From assembly GCA_039916485.1 (NCBI GenBank), contig JBDSLH010000004.1, positions 1 to 60,084 of the forward strand: 60,084 bases of DNA. Reading direction: 5' to 3'. Position numbers and translations under genes: made by a program. The notes under the pieces are model-generated. The model did not search any database. It was not told where the DNA came from and saw only the letters and a list, made by a program, of their open reading frames with translations. Of the stretch, positions 33,282-43,300 are shown in pieces; position 1 is the first letter of the stretch, and each line of letters opens with the position of its first letter. The stretch comes from JAPUDQ01 sp039916485. Its GTDB lineage: Bacteria > Patescibacteriota > Saccharimonadia > Saccharimonadales > Saccharimonadaceae.

Positions 33282-34283
33282 ATGAATAGATTTTCCACCA
33301 TACTCCGCTCAACAGCCATCCTTGGATTGGCTAGTCTTGCTATCATCATCGTGTCTTCATTCCAGGTCCAAGCCCAAACCCCCCAAGCACCAGGCCAGGC
33401 ACTGGAAATTGCACCACCTGTACTTAATCTAACAGCTGACCCTGGACAATCGATCCAAGCCAATATCTCTATCCGTGACGTATCAACATCCCCTCTTGTT
33501 GTTCGCGGTGAAGTGAATGATTTTACAGCCAACGGTGAAGATGGCACACCGAAACTACTTATCGAGGAAGGTGAAGTAAGCCCATACTCTCTCAAGCCCT
33601 GGATTGCCCCTATACCGCAACTCTCACTCAAACCACGACAGATTGAATCACTTCCAGTTACTATTCGAGTACCTGCAGACGCCGCACCTGGTGGTTACTA
33701 CGCAGTTGTTCGCTTTACTGCAAGCGCCCCAGAGCTTGAAGATACAGGTGTCGCATTGTCCGCGAGTATTGGTACATTAATTCTCCTACGTGTAAACGGA
33801 GATGCAAAGGAATCTATATCCGTCGAAGAGTTTAGTGTTATGAAAGATGGTACCAAAGGTTCGGTGTTCGATGCTACACCTATTACATTCGTTACACGTC
33901 TTCGCAATGACGGTACAGTACACCAACAACCTGTTGGCCGGATAGCTGTCAAAGATATGTTTGGCAATAAGATCGCAAACGTTAATATGAATCTTAATCA
34001 AAACAATGTCCTACCTGGGAGCATCCGCCGGTTTGATTCCCCCCTCGACAAGGCAGTCATTGGTAATAGATGGTTAATCGGTAGATACACAGCTGATATC
34101 ACGATCACCTATGGCAGTTCCCAAGCAACGACCACTTCAACTGTTAGCTTTTGGATTATCCCCTACAAACTAATAGCTATTATCTTACTCGCGCTCGTGT
34201 TTGTATTCTTCATAGCACGACTTGGAATCAACCGCTATAAAGAACATATCATCGGCCAGACTCGCGGCCGTCGACGACGCTAA
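33282..34283 (+). CDS. DUF916-like exported protein with C-terminal anchor
   Basis: A 333-residue protein: signal peptide (about residues 10-30, cleavage near VQA-QTP), an Ig-like beta-rich domain with APPVLNLTADPGQS and VRVPADAAPGGYYAVV..ASAPE, resembling WxL-associated DUF916 proteins, a second beta domain, then a C-terminal TM (about 290-312) and a basic Arg-rich tail. DUF916 proteins of Gram-positives bind peptidoglycan or WxL partners; this is a family inference. ATG 33282 gives the canonical signal peptide; an upstream in-frame ATG overlaps the previous gene. Confidence 0.72.
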   Translation: MNRFSTILRSTAILGLASLAIIIVSSFQVQAQTPQAPGQALEIAPPVLNLTADPGQSIQANISIRDVSTSPLVVRGEVNDFTANGEDGTPKLLIEEGEVSPYSLKPWIAPIPQLSLKPRQIESLPVTIRVPADAAPGGYYAVVRFTASAPELEDTGVALSASIGTLILLRVNGDAKESISVEEFSVMKDGTKGSVFDATPITFVTRLRNDGTVHQQPVGRIAVKDMFGNKIANVNMNLNQNNVLPGSIRRFDSPLDKAVIGNRWLIGRYTADITITYGSSQATTTSTVSFWIIPYKLIAIILLALVFVFFIARLGINRYKEHIIGQTRGRRRR

Positions 34284-34315
34284 CCTCTGTAATACTCGTG
34301 GTATACTAAACGCAT

Positions 34316-35266
34316 ATGCTTGCGCTACGATCGTTATTACATCACAGCCATACAGGCCAACTAAAGCCTCATGAGCATACATCATATGCTCCATTAGGTA
34401 TTTTACTTGCCATTGTTGGTGTATTCTTAGTGGCTTTCACGGTTAACGCAGCGACACCCTACGACGGACCTGAATATGGCTCTGTTGGACTCAGTGGTAT
34501 TGTTCCTGGCAAACCACCAACCACAGCCGCAACTATTCAAATCCCGACTAACGGACAACGTTTCAGTGCAACACCCATTACTCTCAGTGGAACTTGTCCA
34601 CAAAATACACTCGTAGAAATATTCAAAAACGACATTTTTGCAGGCTCAACTGTTTGTGATAGTTCGGGTAAATATACCCTAGAGATAGATCTACTCATCG
34701 GAGAAAACCGTCTAGTTGCAAGAGTTTATGACGCACTCAATCAGCCTGGGCCTGATTCGAATTCTGTCACTGTGTTCTACGATGCGCTGCCAGCACAATT
34801 CGGCCCCTTACCGTCATTTGATTTTAGTGGTGCTCAGTTGCTGATAAACACCGATGCGGTGATCCGTGGAGTCTTCCCTGAAAAAGAAATGACAATGCGT
34901 ATCGACCTCATAGGTGGACGCCCACCATACGCTGTCAATGTGCAGTGGGGAGACTCAACAAATAAGATTATCCCACGAGGTGATAATATTGGCTTTACAA
35001 CGAATCACATTTATAAAAAGCCTGGTATTTACCAGATTGGTATTCAAGCCAGCGATGCAGACGGCCGTGTCGCCTTTCTGACTGTCGCATCGATTGTCAA
35101 CGGACAGCCAGATGTCGTTGTGGCTCAGAACACTCAAAAGACCCAAAACACCCTCTTAATGCTCTGGCCGCTCTATACAGCTGTTCTAACAGCTGTTGTG
35201 AGCTTTTGGCTTGGAGAAAAGCGAGAGAAACACGTTCTCAAAGTCCATGGGCAACTCGTTACATAA
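34316..35266 (+). CDS. Membrane-anchored Ig/PKD-domain protein
   Basis: A 316-residue protein: short cytoplasmic head, TM (about 26-46), then an Ig-like domain with PTNGQRFSATPITLSGTCPQNT (about 75-100) and a second PKD-like domain (PYAVNVQWGDST...HIYKKPGIYQIGI; about 205-240), then a C-terminal TM (about 277-298) and a basic tail. Two TM segments suggest both ends are cytoplasmic with the domains outside. A TATACT -10 about 10 bases before ATG gives a leaderless start. Confidence 0.68.
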   Translation: MLALRSLLHHSHTGQLKPHEHTSYAPLGILLAIVGVFLVAFTVNAATPYDGPEYGSVGLSGIVPGKPPTTAATIQIPTNGQRFSATPITLSGTCPQNTLVEIFKNDIFAGSTVCDSSGKYTLEIDLLIGENRLVARVYDALNQPGPDSNSVTVFYDALPAQFGPLPSFDFSGAQLLINTDAVIRGVFPEKEMTMRIDLIGGRPPYAVNVQWGDSTNKIIPRGDNIGFTTNHIYKKPGIYQIGIQASDADGRVAFLTVASIVNGQPDVVVAQNTQKTQNTLLMLWPLYTAVLTAVVSFWLGEKREKHVLKVHGQLVT

Positions 35267-35273
35267 AAAGTAC

Positions 35274-35302
35274 TTGCATCTTGTGATTAAATCGTTTATG
35301 CT
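35274..35302 (+). promoter_or_regulatory. Promoter of the beta-helix protein gene
   Basis: TTGCAT (35274-35279), a 17-base spacer, and TATGCT (35297-35302). The leader to ATG 35441 is about 130 bases and AT-rich with no hairpin that I could identify. A second TATACT-like box lies about 50 bases before the ATG. Confidence 0.5.
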
Positions 35303-35440
35303 TCCTAGTAGATAAAACGAGAGACAAAACAAAAACGGCTTTTATCTAAAAACCCCACCACTTGTACCTTATGACAAACACTCTTATATACTTTGGGTGT
35401 TAAAAACATATACAAATACAAAAAAGGGGCTCACTCCACC

Positions 35441-38400
35441 ATGTTCTTGGGCGTGTCACCACACATTCGTCGCTTTGCGACTATTCTCATCATATTCCTC
35501 ACTAGCGCAGCTATTGGGGGTATCTTGCTGTTTAACGACACTTCTGCTGCCCCGGGAATTAACCAAACGATTAACTTCCAAGGCCGCCTCTATACCGCTT
35601 CTGGCGCTACCGTACCTGACGGATACTACAACCTCGAATTTAAAATTTACCAAGATGGTACAGGAACTGCCGTGGGCAACCCAGGCGGGACACTGAAATG
35701 GACCGAGAGTCATTTGAATGCTACCTCCAACGGTGTGACAGTACGTAATGGCTTTATGTCTGTCGAGCTCGGATCAGTGACTGCATTTGGAAGCAGCGTT
35801 GACTGGAACCAAGATACCTTATGGCTCAGCATGAACATCGGTAATACAAACGTTTCATGTACTCCATTTGCAAGCTGTGTGCCTGATGGTGAAATGGTGC
35901 CTATGAAGCGTCTGTCTGCTGTCCCCTACGCCATGAACGCGATGCAGCTCGGTGGTAAAACAGCAGGAGACTTTATCCAGAGTGGCACATCCCCACAAGT
36001 AGCCAACTTTAACATTACTGGTACAGGTATTGCCGGTATATTACAATCCAGCACGCTTGATACAGCTGCAGCGGGCACACTTACGATCGGTGGCACCAAT
36101 GCGACCAGTATCACACTTGCAGACAACACAGTCCTGGGTGCCGGCCTCAGCCTCACTCTTACGGGTGGGAACACCGCTTCACGTCCTGCATCACCAACTG
36201 AAGGCATGTTGTATTATGACTCAACAACGAAACAGCTCCTTGTTTACGCCAATGGCAAATGGCAAGCAGACCGTTCTACCAGTACTGTTATCGTAGGGAC
36301 TAGTGCAACTGGTGGCGTAAGCACAGCAGTTGCCTCCAAGAGCTATGACAGTGCAGACTATGTGAACACAAGCACCACAAGTGCTCAAACGGTCATAAAT
36401 AGTGCCATCAGTGCCCTCCCTGCAGGCGGTGGTACTGTCTACCTTATGGAAGGTACCTACATCATTGATGGTAGTATTTCATTGCCAAGCAATGTCACAC
36501 TGGCTGGAGCCGGTAGTGCAACCATATTGAAACTCAAGAATGCCTTCAACAACACCTCTGGTCTGATCGTCAACAGCGACACGACGAATGGCAATGACCA
36601 TATCACTGTCAAAAACCTGCAACTCAACGGTAACAAGGCGAACCAAGCATCCGGTTCAGCCAACGGTATTCTCTTCACAAAAGTCGGTGGTGGAGCAGTA
36701 ACCTCAGGTGCGCATATAAGCGACATCTGGGTCGAAAGCTTTACTGACAGCGGTATCGTGCTCACCACATCGTCTCGCTCGGCCATTAGCAACGTATCAT
36801 CGCAGTACAACAGCAACAACGGGATCACACTCGGTGGTACGACGTTTAGCTCAGTCGTAAATAGTATCCTCTCAGATAACAACGGGTCGGGCAGTGCTGG
36901 ACTCATCATTAGCGCAACTGGGTATGGTAACGTCGTGACTGGTAACGTCATGAATAACAACACGACGTCTGGCTTTATCATTTCTGGTAGCTCATACAAC
37001 AACACTGTATCCGGCAACTCCATGGCAAGTAATAATACTAATGGCATAAGTCTGACGAACACAACCGACAACAATGTTAGTGGCAACATTATAAAATTTA
37101 GCGGGACCAATGGCGTACGTGTCAATGCGTCATCCAACAACAGCATCACCAACAACACGATTAGTGACAGCGGCCAGGTAACTGCAGGTTCTGACGGTAT
37201 AATCTTACTCAGTACGTCATCCAACAACAATGTTAGTGGCAACAAGGTAACTGATTCTGCTGGTACAGGCTATGCCTACAACATATCTGACGGTGGTTCT
37301 ACCAGCAACTACCTTGCAAACAACTACTTTTCTGGGACTGGTGCAACCACCATCAATGACGCCGGGACGAGTACTATATATGCCGGCCAAGCCATGACAG
37401 CTGGCGGTCTTAACATTCGCTTCAAACAAGCAGCATCTACTTCAGCCGTTACAGTCCAAAATGCCAGTGGTGTTAATGTTCTAAACGTTGACACAACCAA
37501 TGGTGAGTTAGAACTAGGTAGCTACAATGGTGGCGTTAATGCCGTCGGCGGTAAGGTAGTATTTGGTACTACAACCAACTCAAACACCGTTACACTTTTG
37601 TCCGCCGCGCAAACCGGCAACTTCTCGCTTAGCATCCCTAACCTTGCAGCCAACTCAACTATCATGACTGATCTGACCGGGATTCAGAACCAAAACGCTA
37701 GCGTGCAAACCACAGCAAATTTCTGGATATCAGGTACGGGGCGTGCTGACACTAGTATAGTAACACCATCGCTCGACACCGCTAGCGCAGGTGCGCTCAC
37801 AGTAGGGGGCACAACTGCGACAAGTATTAGACTCGGTAATACAAGCGGCACCGCCAGCCTCTCACTATCATCTAGCAACACCACAATCGGTATCGCGACA
37901 AGCGCAACGACTCTTCAGGCAACCGCACAAACAACTTCAAACACTCAAGGAAACGCATTCACGATCCAGGGTTCAAATGGCAACGGTACAGGCAATGGAG
38001 GCATATTGTCACTCCAGGGTGGTAATGGCGGGGCAAGTGGTCAATACGGTGGAAACATTTCCCTCTCAGGCGGCACAGGTACAGTCTCAAACGGCCTTGT
38101 GATTCTCAGCACCCCAACGTTCTCTACCACTGCAAACGACAGCGCGTGTTACACCAGTGGTACTGAAGTCGCCTCAAGCTGTACTATATCTCAGACATCC
38201 GTCAATAATTCAGCTGCAGTACTTGTCGGGTTTACGGTCGATGGTCAGACAGCAACACTACCAAGCCCATCTATCACCACCGCAGGCCGCGTCGTATACG
38301 TCACAGCAAGCAACTTATCGAAAGATTTCACACTATCCGTTAATGGTGGCGGTACCGGTAATCAAATCGCGATGCGCAAAAATACTAGCGCGACTATGAT

Positions 38401-40306
38401 CTGGAATGGAACGGCTTGGACAGCAGCAGGTGCGTCAAGTTCAACCACGATGCAAGCAGCATACGACAACACCCTTCAAAGCGCTGGTGGTGCAGAATTA
38501 GTAGTTAGTAAAACATCGTCAACTAATGGTCTTACGATCCGCGATAGTCTTACCAACTCTGTTGACGGTACGATCCTCAGTGTTCAAACAAAAAGTGCTT
38601 CAGGATTGTTCCAGGTTAATAGTAATGTGACCGAATATGCTACTAATGCCGGCGCCGAAACAGCAGGAGGCACTCCTACGACGTTCCCAGCCAATACGTG
38701 GTCTGCAGTGACAGGATCAACCGTTACGCGATATAACACGGCTGGGAACTATATAGCCACCGGTCAAGGTTCCGTATCTGTTTCTACGCCTGCAACAGCA
38801 AATAGCGGAGTTAAAAATCAATTATCAACAAGTTTGACTGCAAACACCACATACAACGTAAGCTTCACGACAAGACTCCTTTCTGGCTCATTTACAAGCT
38901 TAAACGTCCACTATTCTGTGGATGGCACTGCAGCAAGTATCCCGTGTATACTCGACAAATCCGCACTCACTAGTATTTGGCAAAAAATAAACTGTACGTT
39001 TAAGACACCTACGAGTGGAATTACTTCCGGCAATGCGATCTTTATCAGACAAGGAGCAGGTGTGGCTCGAGAATTTTACGTAGATAACCTTAGCGTGACG
39101 ATAGCAGCTAACTATAACTTTGCGACAGACGGAAGCGTCAGCGACAGTGGCAACTTTGCGACAAACTGGTCCAGCGCTGGTCTTGGAACTGTGAGTGTCA
39201 CTCGTAATACAAGTGATGGGTACGATGCAAGCGACAGCGCGAATGTCAACATTACAGCTGGAGCCGTGAATGCAGGATTACGCAACAAGCTGTCATCTAA
39301 CCCACTACCGAATACACTGTACAGAATGACCGTATATGCAAAATCCTCTAATGCATTTAGTGATTTTAAAATTCGATACAGTCCAAATAATGGTACTAAC
39401 TTTGAAGATTGCATTGACTATAACATACGTACACCAAGCACAACGAGCTGGACAAAGATTACGTGCTATATAACAACTGGTTCGACGACCGTAACAGCAC
39501 CATATGTCTATTTTGCAGAGGCTACGAGCGCGGTACGATCATTCGGTGTTGATGCATTCAACATGTCAATCAGTACCGTCACAACCCCGAATGTTCAAAT
39601 TGGTGGTGGCGTAAATGGCGGGCCAACAACCCTTTTCACTCTAGACAAAGGTGCCTCAGCACCGATTGCGAGCGATAACGATGCATTACTTGGTAGCATG
39701 TATTACGACACTACTCTTGGTAAACTCCAGTGTTATGAAGCTGACGGTTGGGGATCATGCGGATCTTCACCAGGTAACGTTATTACTATCTCCCCCGAGT
39801 ACACCAACGCCGTCATGCATGGAACAGGTGTCGGTACAATGGTTTCCGATATTTGCTCAGATCCATTTAACATCAATGATGGTTCATCATCACAGCCTAC
39901 AATCTGCGGCACAAATGAAACCTATAACTTCTACCGATGGACTTCCCCTCAAGCAACAGCTCAAACCTACAGTATCTATGTGACATATCAGTTACCAAGC
40001 ACCTTCAAGGGCTTCTCGTCTGGTAAAACATCCCTCATGGGGCGTACGGATAGCAGCAATTCTACAGTAGAATATCAAGTGTACCGGAATATTACTGGAA
40101 GCGGCATAACAGCCTGTGGTAGTACCATTGCTGTATCAAGCGGAAATGTTGCTTCTTGGCAAACAGGAATAGCAAGTGGAGCAGCCGACCCATCAACCTG
40201 TGGATTCGCTGCTGGGAATAGTATTGTATTCAAAATCAACGTCATTGCAAGTCAGAACGCCAGTGCCTACGTTGGAAACCTAAACTTCACCTTTAACAAT
40301 CAGTAA
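35441..40306 (+). CDS. Giant surface protein with right-handed beta-helix
   Basis: A 1621-residue protein: signal/anchor segment (about residues 10-30), an N-terminal domain with NFQGRLYTASGATVPDGYYN, typical of patescibacterial fibre-like proteins. Residues about 300-630 form a PbH1/NosD-like beta-helix (short Asn-rich rungs such as NNTVSGNSM and NNNVSGNKV). Two similar jellyroll-like modules follow at about 1065-1215 and 1225-1385, resembling carbohydrate-binding modules. A cysteine-bearing C-terminal domain ends the protein. No C-terminal TM or sortase motif was seen. It is the first of two giant genes. Confidence 0.8.
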   Translation: MFLGVSPHIRRFATILIIFLTSAAIGGILLFNDTSAAPGINQTINFQGRLYTASGATVPDGYYNLEFKIYQDGTGTAVGNPGGTLKWTESHLNATSNGVTVRNGFMSVELGSVTAFGSSVDWNQDTLWLSMNIGNTNVSCTPFASCVPDGEMVPMKRLSAVPYAMNAMQLGGKTAGDFIQSGTSPQVANFNITGTGIAGILQSSTLDTAAAGTLTIGGTNATSITLADNTVLGAGLSLTLTGGNTASRPASPTEGMLYYDSTTKQLLVYANGKWQADRSTSTVIVGTSATGGVSTAVASKSYDSADYVNTSTTSAQTVINSAISALPAGGGTVYLMEGTYIIDGSISLPSNVTLAGAGSATILKLKNAFNNTSGLIVNSDTTNGNDHITVKNLQLNGNKANQASGSANGILFTKVGGGAVTSGAHISDIWVESFTDSGIVLTTSSRSAISNVSSQYNSNNGITLGGTTFSSVVNSILSDNNGSGSAGLIISATGYGNVVTGNVMNNNTTSGFIISGSSYNNTVSGNSMASNNTNGISLTNTTDNNVSGNIIKFSGTNGVRVNASSNNSITNNTISDSGQVTAGSDGIILLSTSSNNNVSGNKVTDSAGTGYAYNISDGGSTSNYLANNYFSGTGATTINDAGTSTIYAGQAMTAGGLNIRFKQAASTSAVTVQNASGVNVLNVDTTNGELELGSYNGGVNAVGGKVVFGTTTNSNTVTLLSAAQTGNFSLSIPNLAANSTIMTDLTGIQNQNASVQTTANFWISGTGRADTSIVTPSLDTASAGALTVGGTTATSIRLGNTSGTASLSLSSSNTTIGIATSATTLQATAQTTSNTQGNAFTIQGSNGNGTGNGGILSLQGGNGGASGQYGGNISLSGGTGTVSNGLVILSTPTFSTTANDSACYTSGTEVASSCTISQTSVNNSAAVLVGFTVDGQTATLPSPSITTAGRVVYVTASNLSKDFTLSVNGGGTGNQIAMRKNTSATMIWNGTAWTAAGASSSTTMQAAYDNTLQSAGGAELVVSKTSSTNGLTIRDSLTNSVDGTILSVQTKSASGLFQVNSNVTEYATNAGAETAGGTPTTFPANTWSAVTGSTVTRYNTAGNYIATGQGSVSVSTPATANSGVKNQLSTSLTANTTYNVSFTTRLLSGSFTSLNVHYSVDGTAASIPCILDKSALTSIWQKINCTFKTPTSGITSGNAIFIRQGAGVAREFYVDNLSVTIAANYNFATDGSVSDSGNFATNWSSAGLGTVSVTRNTSDGYDASDSANVNITAGAVNAGLRNKLSSNPLPNTLYRMTVYAKSSNAFSDFKIRYSPNNGTNFEDCIDYNIRTPSTTSWTKITCYITTGSTTVTAPYVYFAEATSAVRSFGVDAFNMSISTVTTPNVQIGGGVNGGPTTLFTLDKGASAPIASDNDALLGSMYYDTTLGKLQCYEADGWGSCGSSPGNVITISPEYTNAVMHGTGVGTMVSDICSDPFNINDGSSSQPTICGTNETYNFYRWTSPQATAQTYSIYVTYQLPSTFKGFSSGKTSLMGRTDSSNSTVEYQVYRNITGSGITACGSTIAVSSGNVASWQTGIASGAADPSTCGFAAGNSIVFKINVIASQNASAYVGNLNFTFNNQ

Positions 40307-40334
40307 CTTCGCCGGCAATTCATAGTTTTTATGG

Positions 40335-40340
40335 TAAAAT
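40335..40340 (+). promoter_or_regulatory. Candidate -10 for the Kelch-repeat gene
   Basis: A TAAAAT and, overlapping it, a TATACT motif lie about 35-45 bases before the GTG start at 40377. No strong Shine-Dalgarno is seen, so the start choice is tentative. Confidence 0.35.
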
Positions 40341-40376
40341 ATACTTAGAATCTTGTCACGTGAATAGGCAGCTGAG

Positions 40377-43300
40377 GTGCAAATAATAAAAAAGAGAGAC
40401 ATACATGAGGTGGGGATACCTAATGGTTCGCGACCGATTGAGCGGTCTTATCATCATGTACACCAGAACCATGCATCTACCGACAATCGCAACTCAGAGT
40501 CGGATCTGTCCATAGAAACATCTGGCATGCTCCGTCCAAAATTTTTGAAAGCATTATCTCGCTCAAAGATACTGCTGAAACAGATGTTCTGCAGTATCCG
40601 TAAAAGTCCGCATATACGAAATCGTAAAGTTTTATCGGTGAGCGGTTTGGTTATGGGTATCACACTACTTACGCTGTTTCAGTTTTATCAATCAAAAACT
40701 ACCTATGATCTCGGTCCAGCTGCATCGTTACTCTCTCCTATCAGCCAACCCATGGCCCAACGAACAAAACACGATATACTTCAGCAAAAATATACGTTCA
40801 ACGAAGGGTATATAGCATCCACTCCAGGAGTAATACAATCCCCCGGTCCCAAAATAACTGCTACAGCATTTGCGGATGCGTCTAAAGGGATAACGTTATC
40901 TGATCCCGCTAACAAAACTACTTTTACACTTAAACCAAAGTTTGAACTCTTGAGTGGAAAACAGGACGGTAATCGAATAGTCTATCCTCTATCTAGAAGC
41001 AAGGGTTGGTTAGTATACGGCATGCATAGTACAAGCGTTAAGGAAGATGTCCTGCTAACAGAATCTCCAGGTGATGAGATGAGGCTCACATACACATTGG
41101 AGTTAGAGGAGGGTTCCGAAGCGCGGGTAGAATCTGATGGATCAATCGGGATATACGGTAATAAGATGCTATCAGGTGAGGTTGCAACGGGCTCACAACA
41201 AGATGAAGAACTACTTAAAAACGCGCGCAATAATTCAGAAAAAGACACCCTGCTATTCAGCATACCTGCGCCAGTAGTCATAGAAGCCAACAAAAAACAA
41301 TCTGCAGTAAAATCTCATTTTGAGTTGAAAGATGAGACGTTAACTGTTGTATCGAAAGGCCTGGACACCGCTAACTATCCTCTAACTATCGACCCGAGTA
41401 TATACGTAGAAACCGCTGAAAAATTTATGCAAGGTAACAATGATTCGAACATAGATTTCGATGTTGCAAACACGCTTATTCAAAAAGGTGAGACTACAGG
41501 AGCAAGGTTTGATAATATGACCTCAACCACTGCCCTCCCTAGTGCTCGATGGAATCAAGGTACTGCAGTCGCCGGTGGTTATACCTATGCTATCGGGGGC
41601 AATAACGGCACGACAAATCAATCCTCAGTTCATTGGGCAAAATTTAACACCAGTACATACAGCATTAGCAGCCCTAATCCTGGCGATGGTGTATGTGCGA
41701 GCTGGTGCACAAATAGCAATTATAATCTACCAGCACCGAGAACTGCCCTAACAGCAGTCACATATAGCGGGTACTTGTATGCAATTGGGGGTGAGGATGC
41801 AAGTTGCACAACGGGTAACGGGACTGGAGACAGTGGAATATGTAACACGGTTTATGTTGCAAAACTTGGCGCAAATGGAGAGCCAAGTCTTTGGCATCCA
41901 ACAGACACCAACAAAGCAAACTGGGTATATTGGTACCGTTCCGCAAATCTTAGCTCAACCAGAAGTTATACCGCGGCAGTTGCGTATCAAAATCAACTAT
42001 ATTTGATCGGCGGGAAAAGCCATCTCGATTTAGGTGGCGTGACAACCGTAGAATCTGCAGAAATTTTACCCACCGGCGACATAACTACTTGGTCAACTTC
42101 AGGTATGTCTAACCTTCCTGTTGGAGCTGGACGACAGCATCATTCTGTTGAAGTGTATAACGATCGTATTTATGTTATCGGCGGCGTAGACGGTACTGTC
42201 ACAACCAGTAACATTGTCGGTACTGTGTTTTATACAAGGCTTGTAAATGGCCAGATGAACGGCTGGTCACAAACAAATTCACTTTCTGCTCCTCGCATGA
42301 CCTGGGGTGGTAGCTTCACGACCGTGTCGGGAGGACATGTATACCAAACTGGTGGCTGTTCGGCCGTAAATGCTAGTGGCTATTGTACAACGATCGAACA
42401 ATCTACTCAGTTCGCAAGCATCAATATGGCAGGTAATCTAACTCCTTGGAGAACCATGAGTGGTGTCAATAATCAGTTTATCGGCCATAGTCTCGAAAGT
42501 TGGAATGGAGCAGTATACCGACTAGGTGGCTGCAGTGCTCAAGACGGCACTACTGGTAACTGTACAACTACAACTTCGACCAATGGATATGCGCCGATAA
42601 ACCCTCCCGGAGATATCACTCCTGTCCGCACCTCCAGCATCAGTGGGAGCGGTACATGTACAGGCGCTAATCCATATGATTGTCATCTCTCACCAGTCGG
42701 CGACAATGCTGCCCAAGGTGGCCAATTGCTCGCATCAACGATTGTTATGAGAGGCTATATGTATGTCATGGGTGGTTGTGTAAACGTTGGATGTACTAAC
42801 TTATCAGGTAATGTTTCGTACGCGAAGATCGCAGCTGACGGTACTTTATCAAAACCAACTACGTGTGTAGGCTCCTACTATGGCGCATGGTGTGTCGATA
42901 TTACAAATCGTATCAACGGCACAACAGGAATCGCGGCTGCTGGTATCGCGACATACGGTAATACTATCTATCTTGTTGGAGGAACAAATGGCACATCAAA
43001 TATAAACACTATATATCGTAATAAAGTAAACGATAATGGTAGCCTACAGGGTACTTGGACATCACAAACGTTGTCGGGTGTCGGTAGTGTCGGTGCAAGT
43101 AGTGTTGCCCATGCATATGCATATGCGCGAGCCAATCCAAATGACGCAACCAACAATCCAGCAAATCTGTATATATTCGGCGGGTGCACAACCACCTCAG
43201 CCGCAAGCTGTACTGGTAGTACATATTCTACAGAGGTGTATAAATGTAACATTCAGTCAACAGGGGCGGTTTCTAGTTGTAGCACCTCCAGCCAGTTACA

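Noticed and set aside
36457..37245. Long antisense open frame (262 codons) on the minus strand within the beta-helix gene
   Set aside because: It is the shadow of the Asn/Thr-rich rungs of the plus-strand gene; no promoter or Shine-Dalgarno, and the translation is a Leu/Val/Pro-rich composition typical of antisense.
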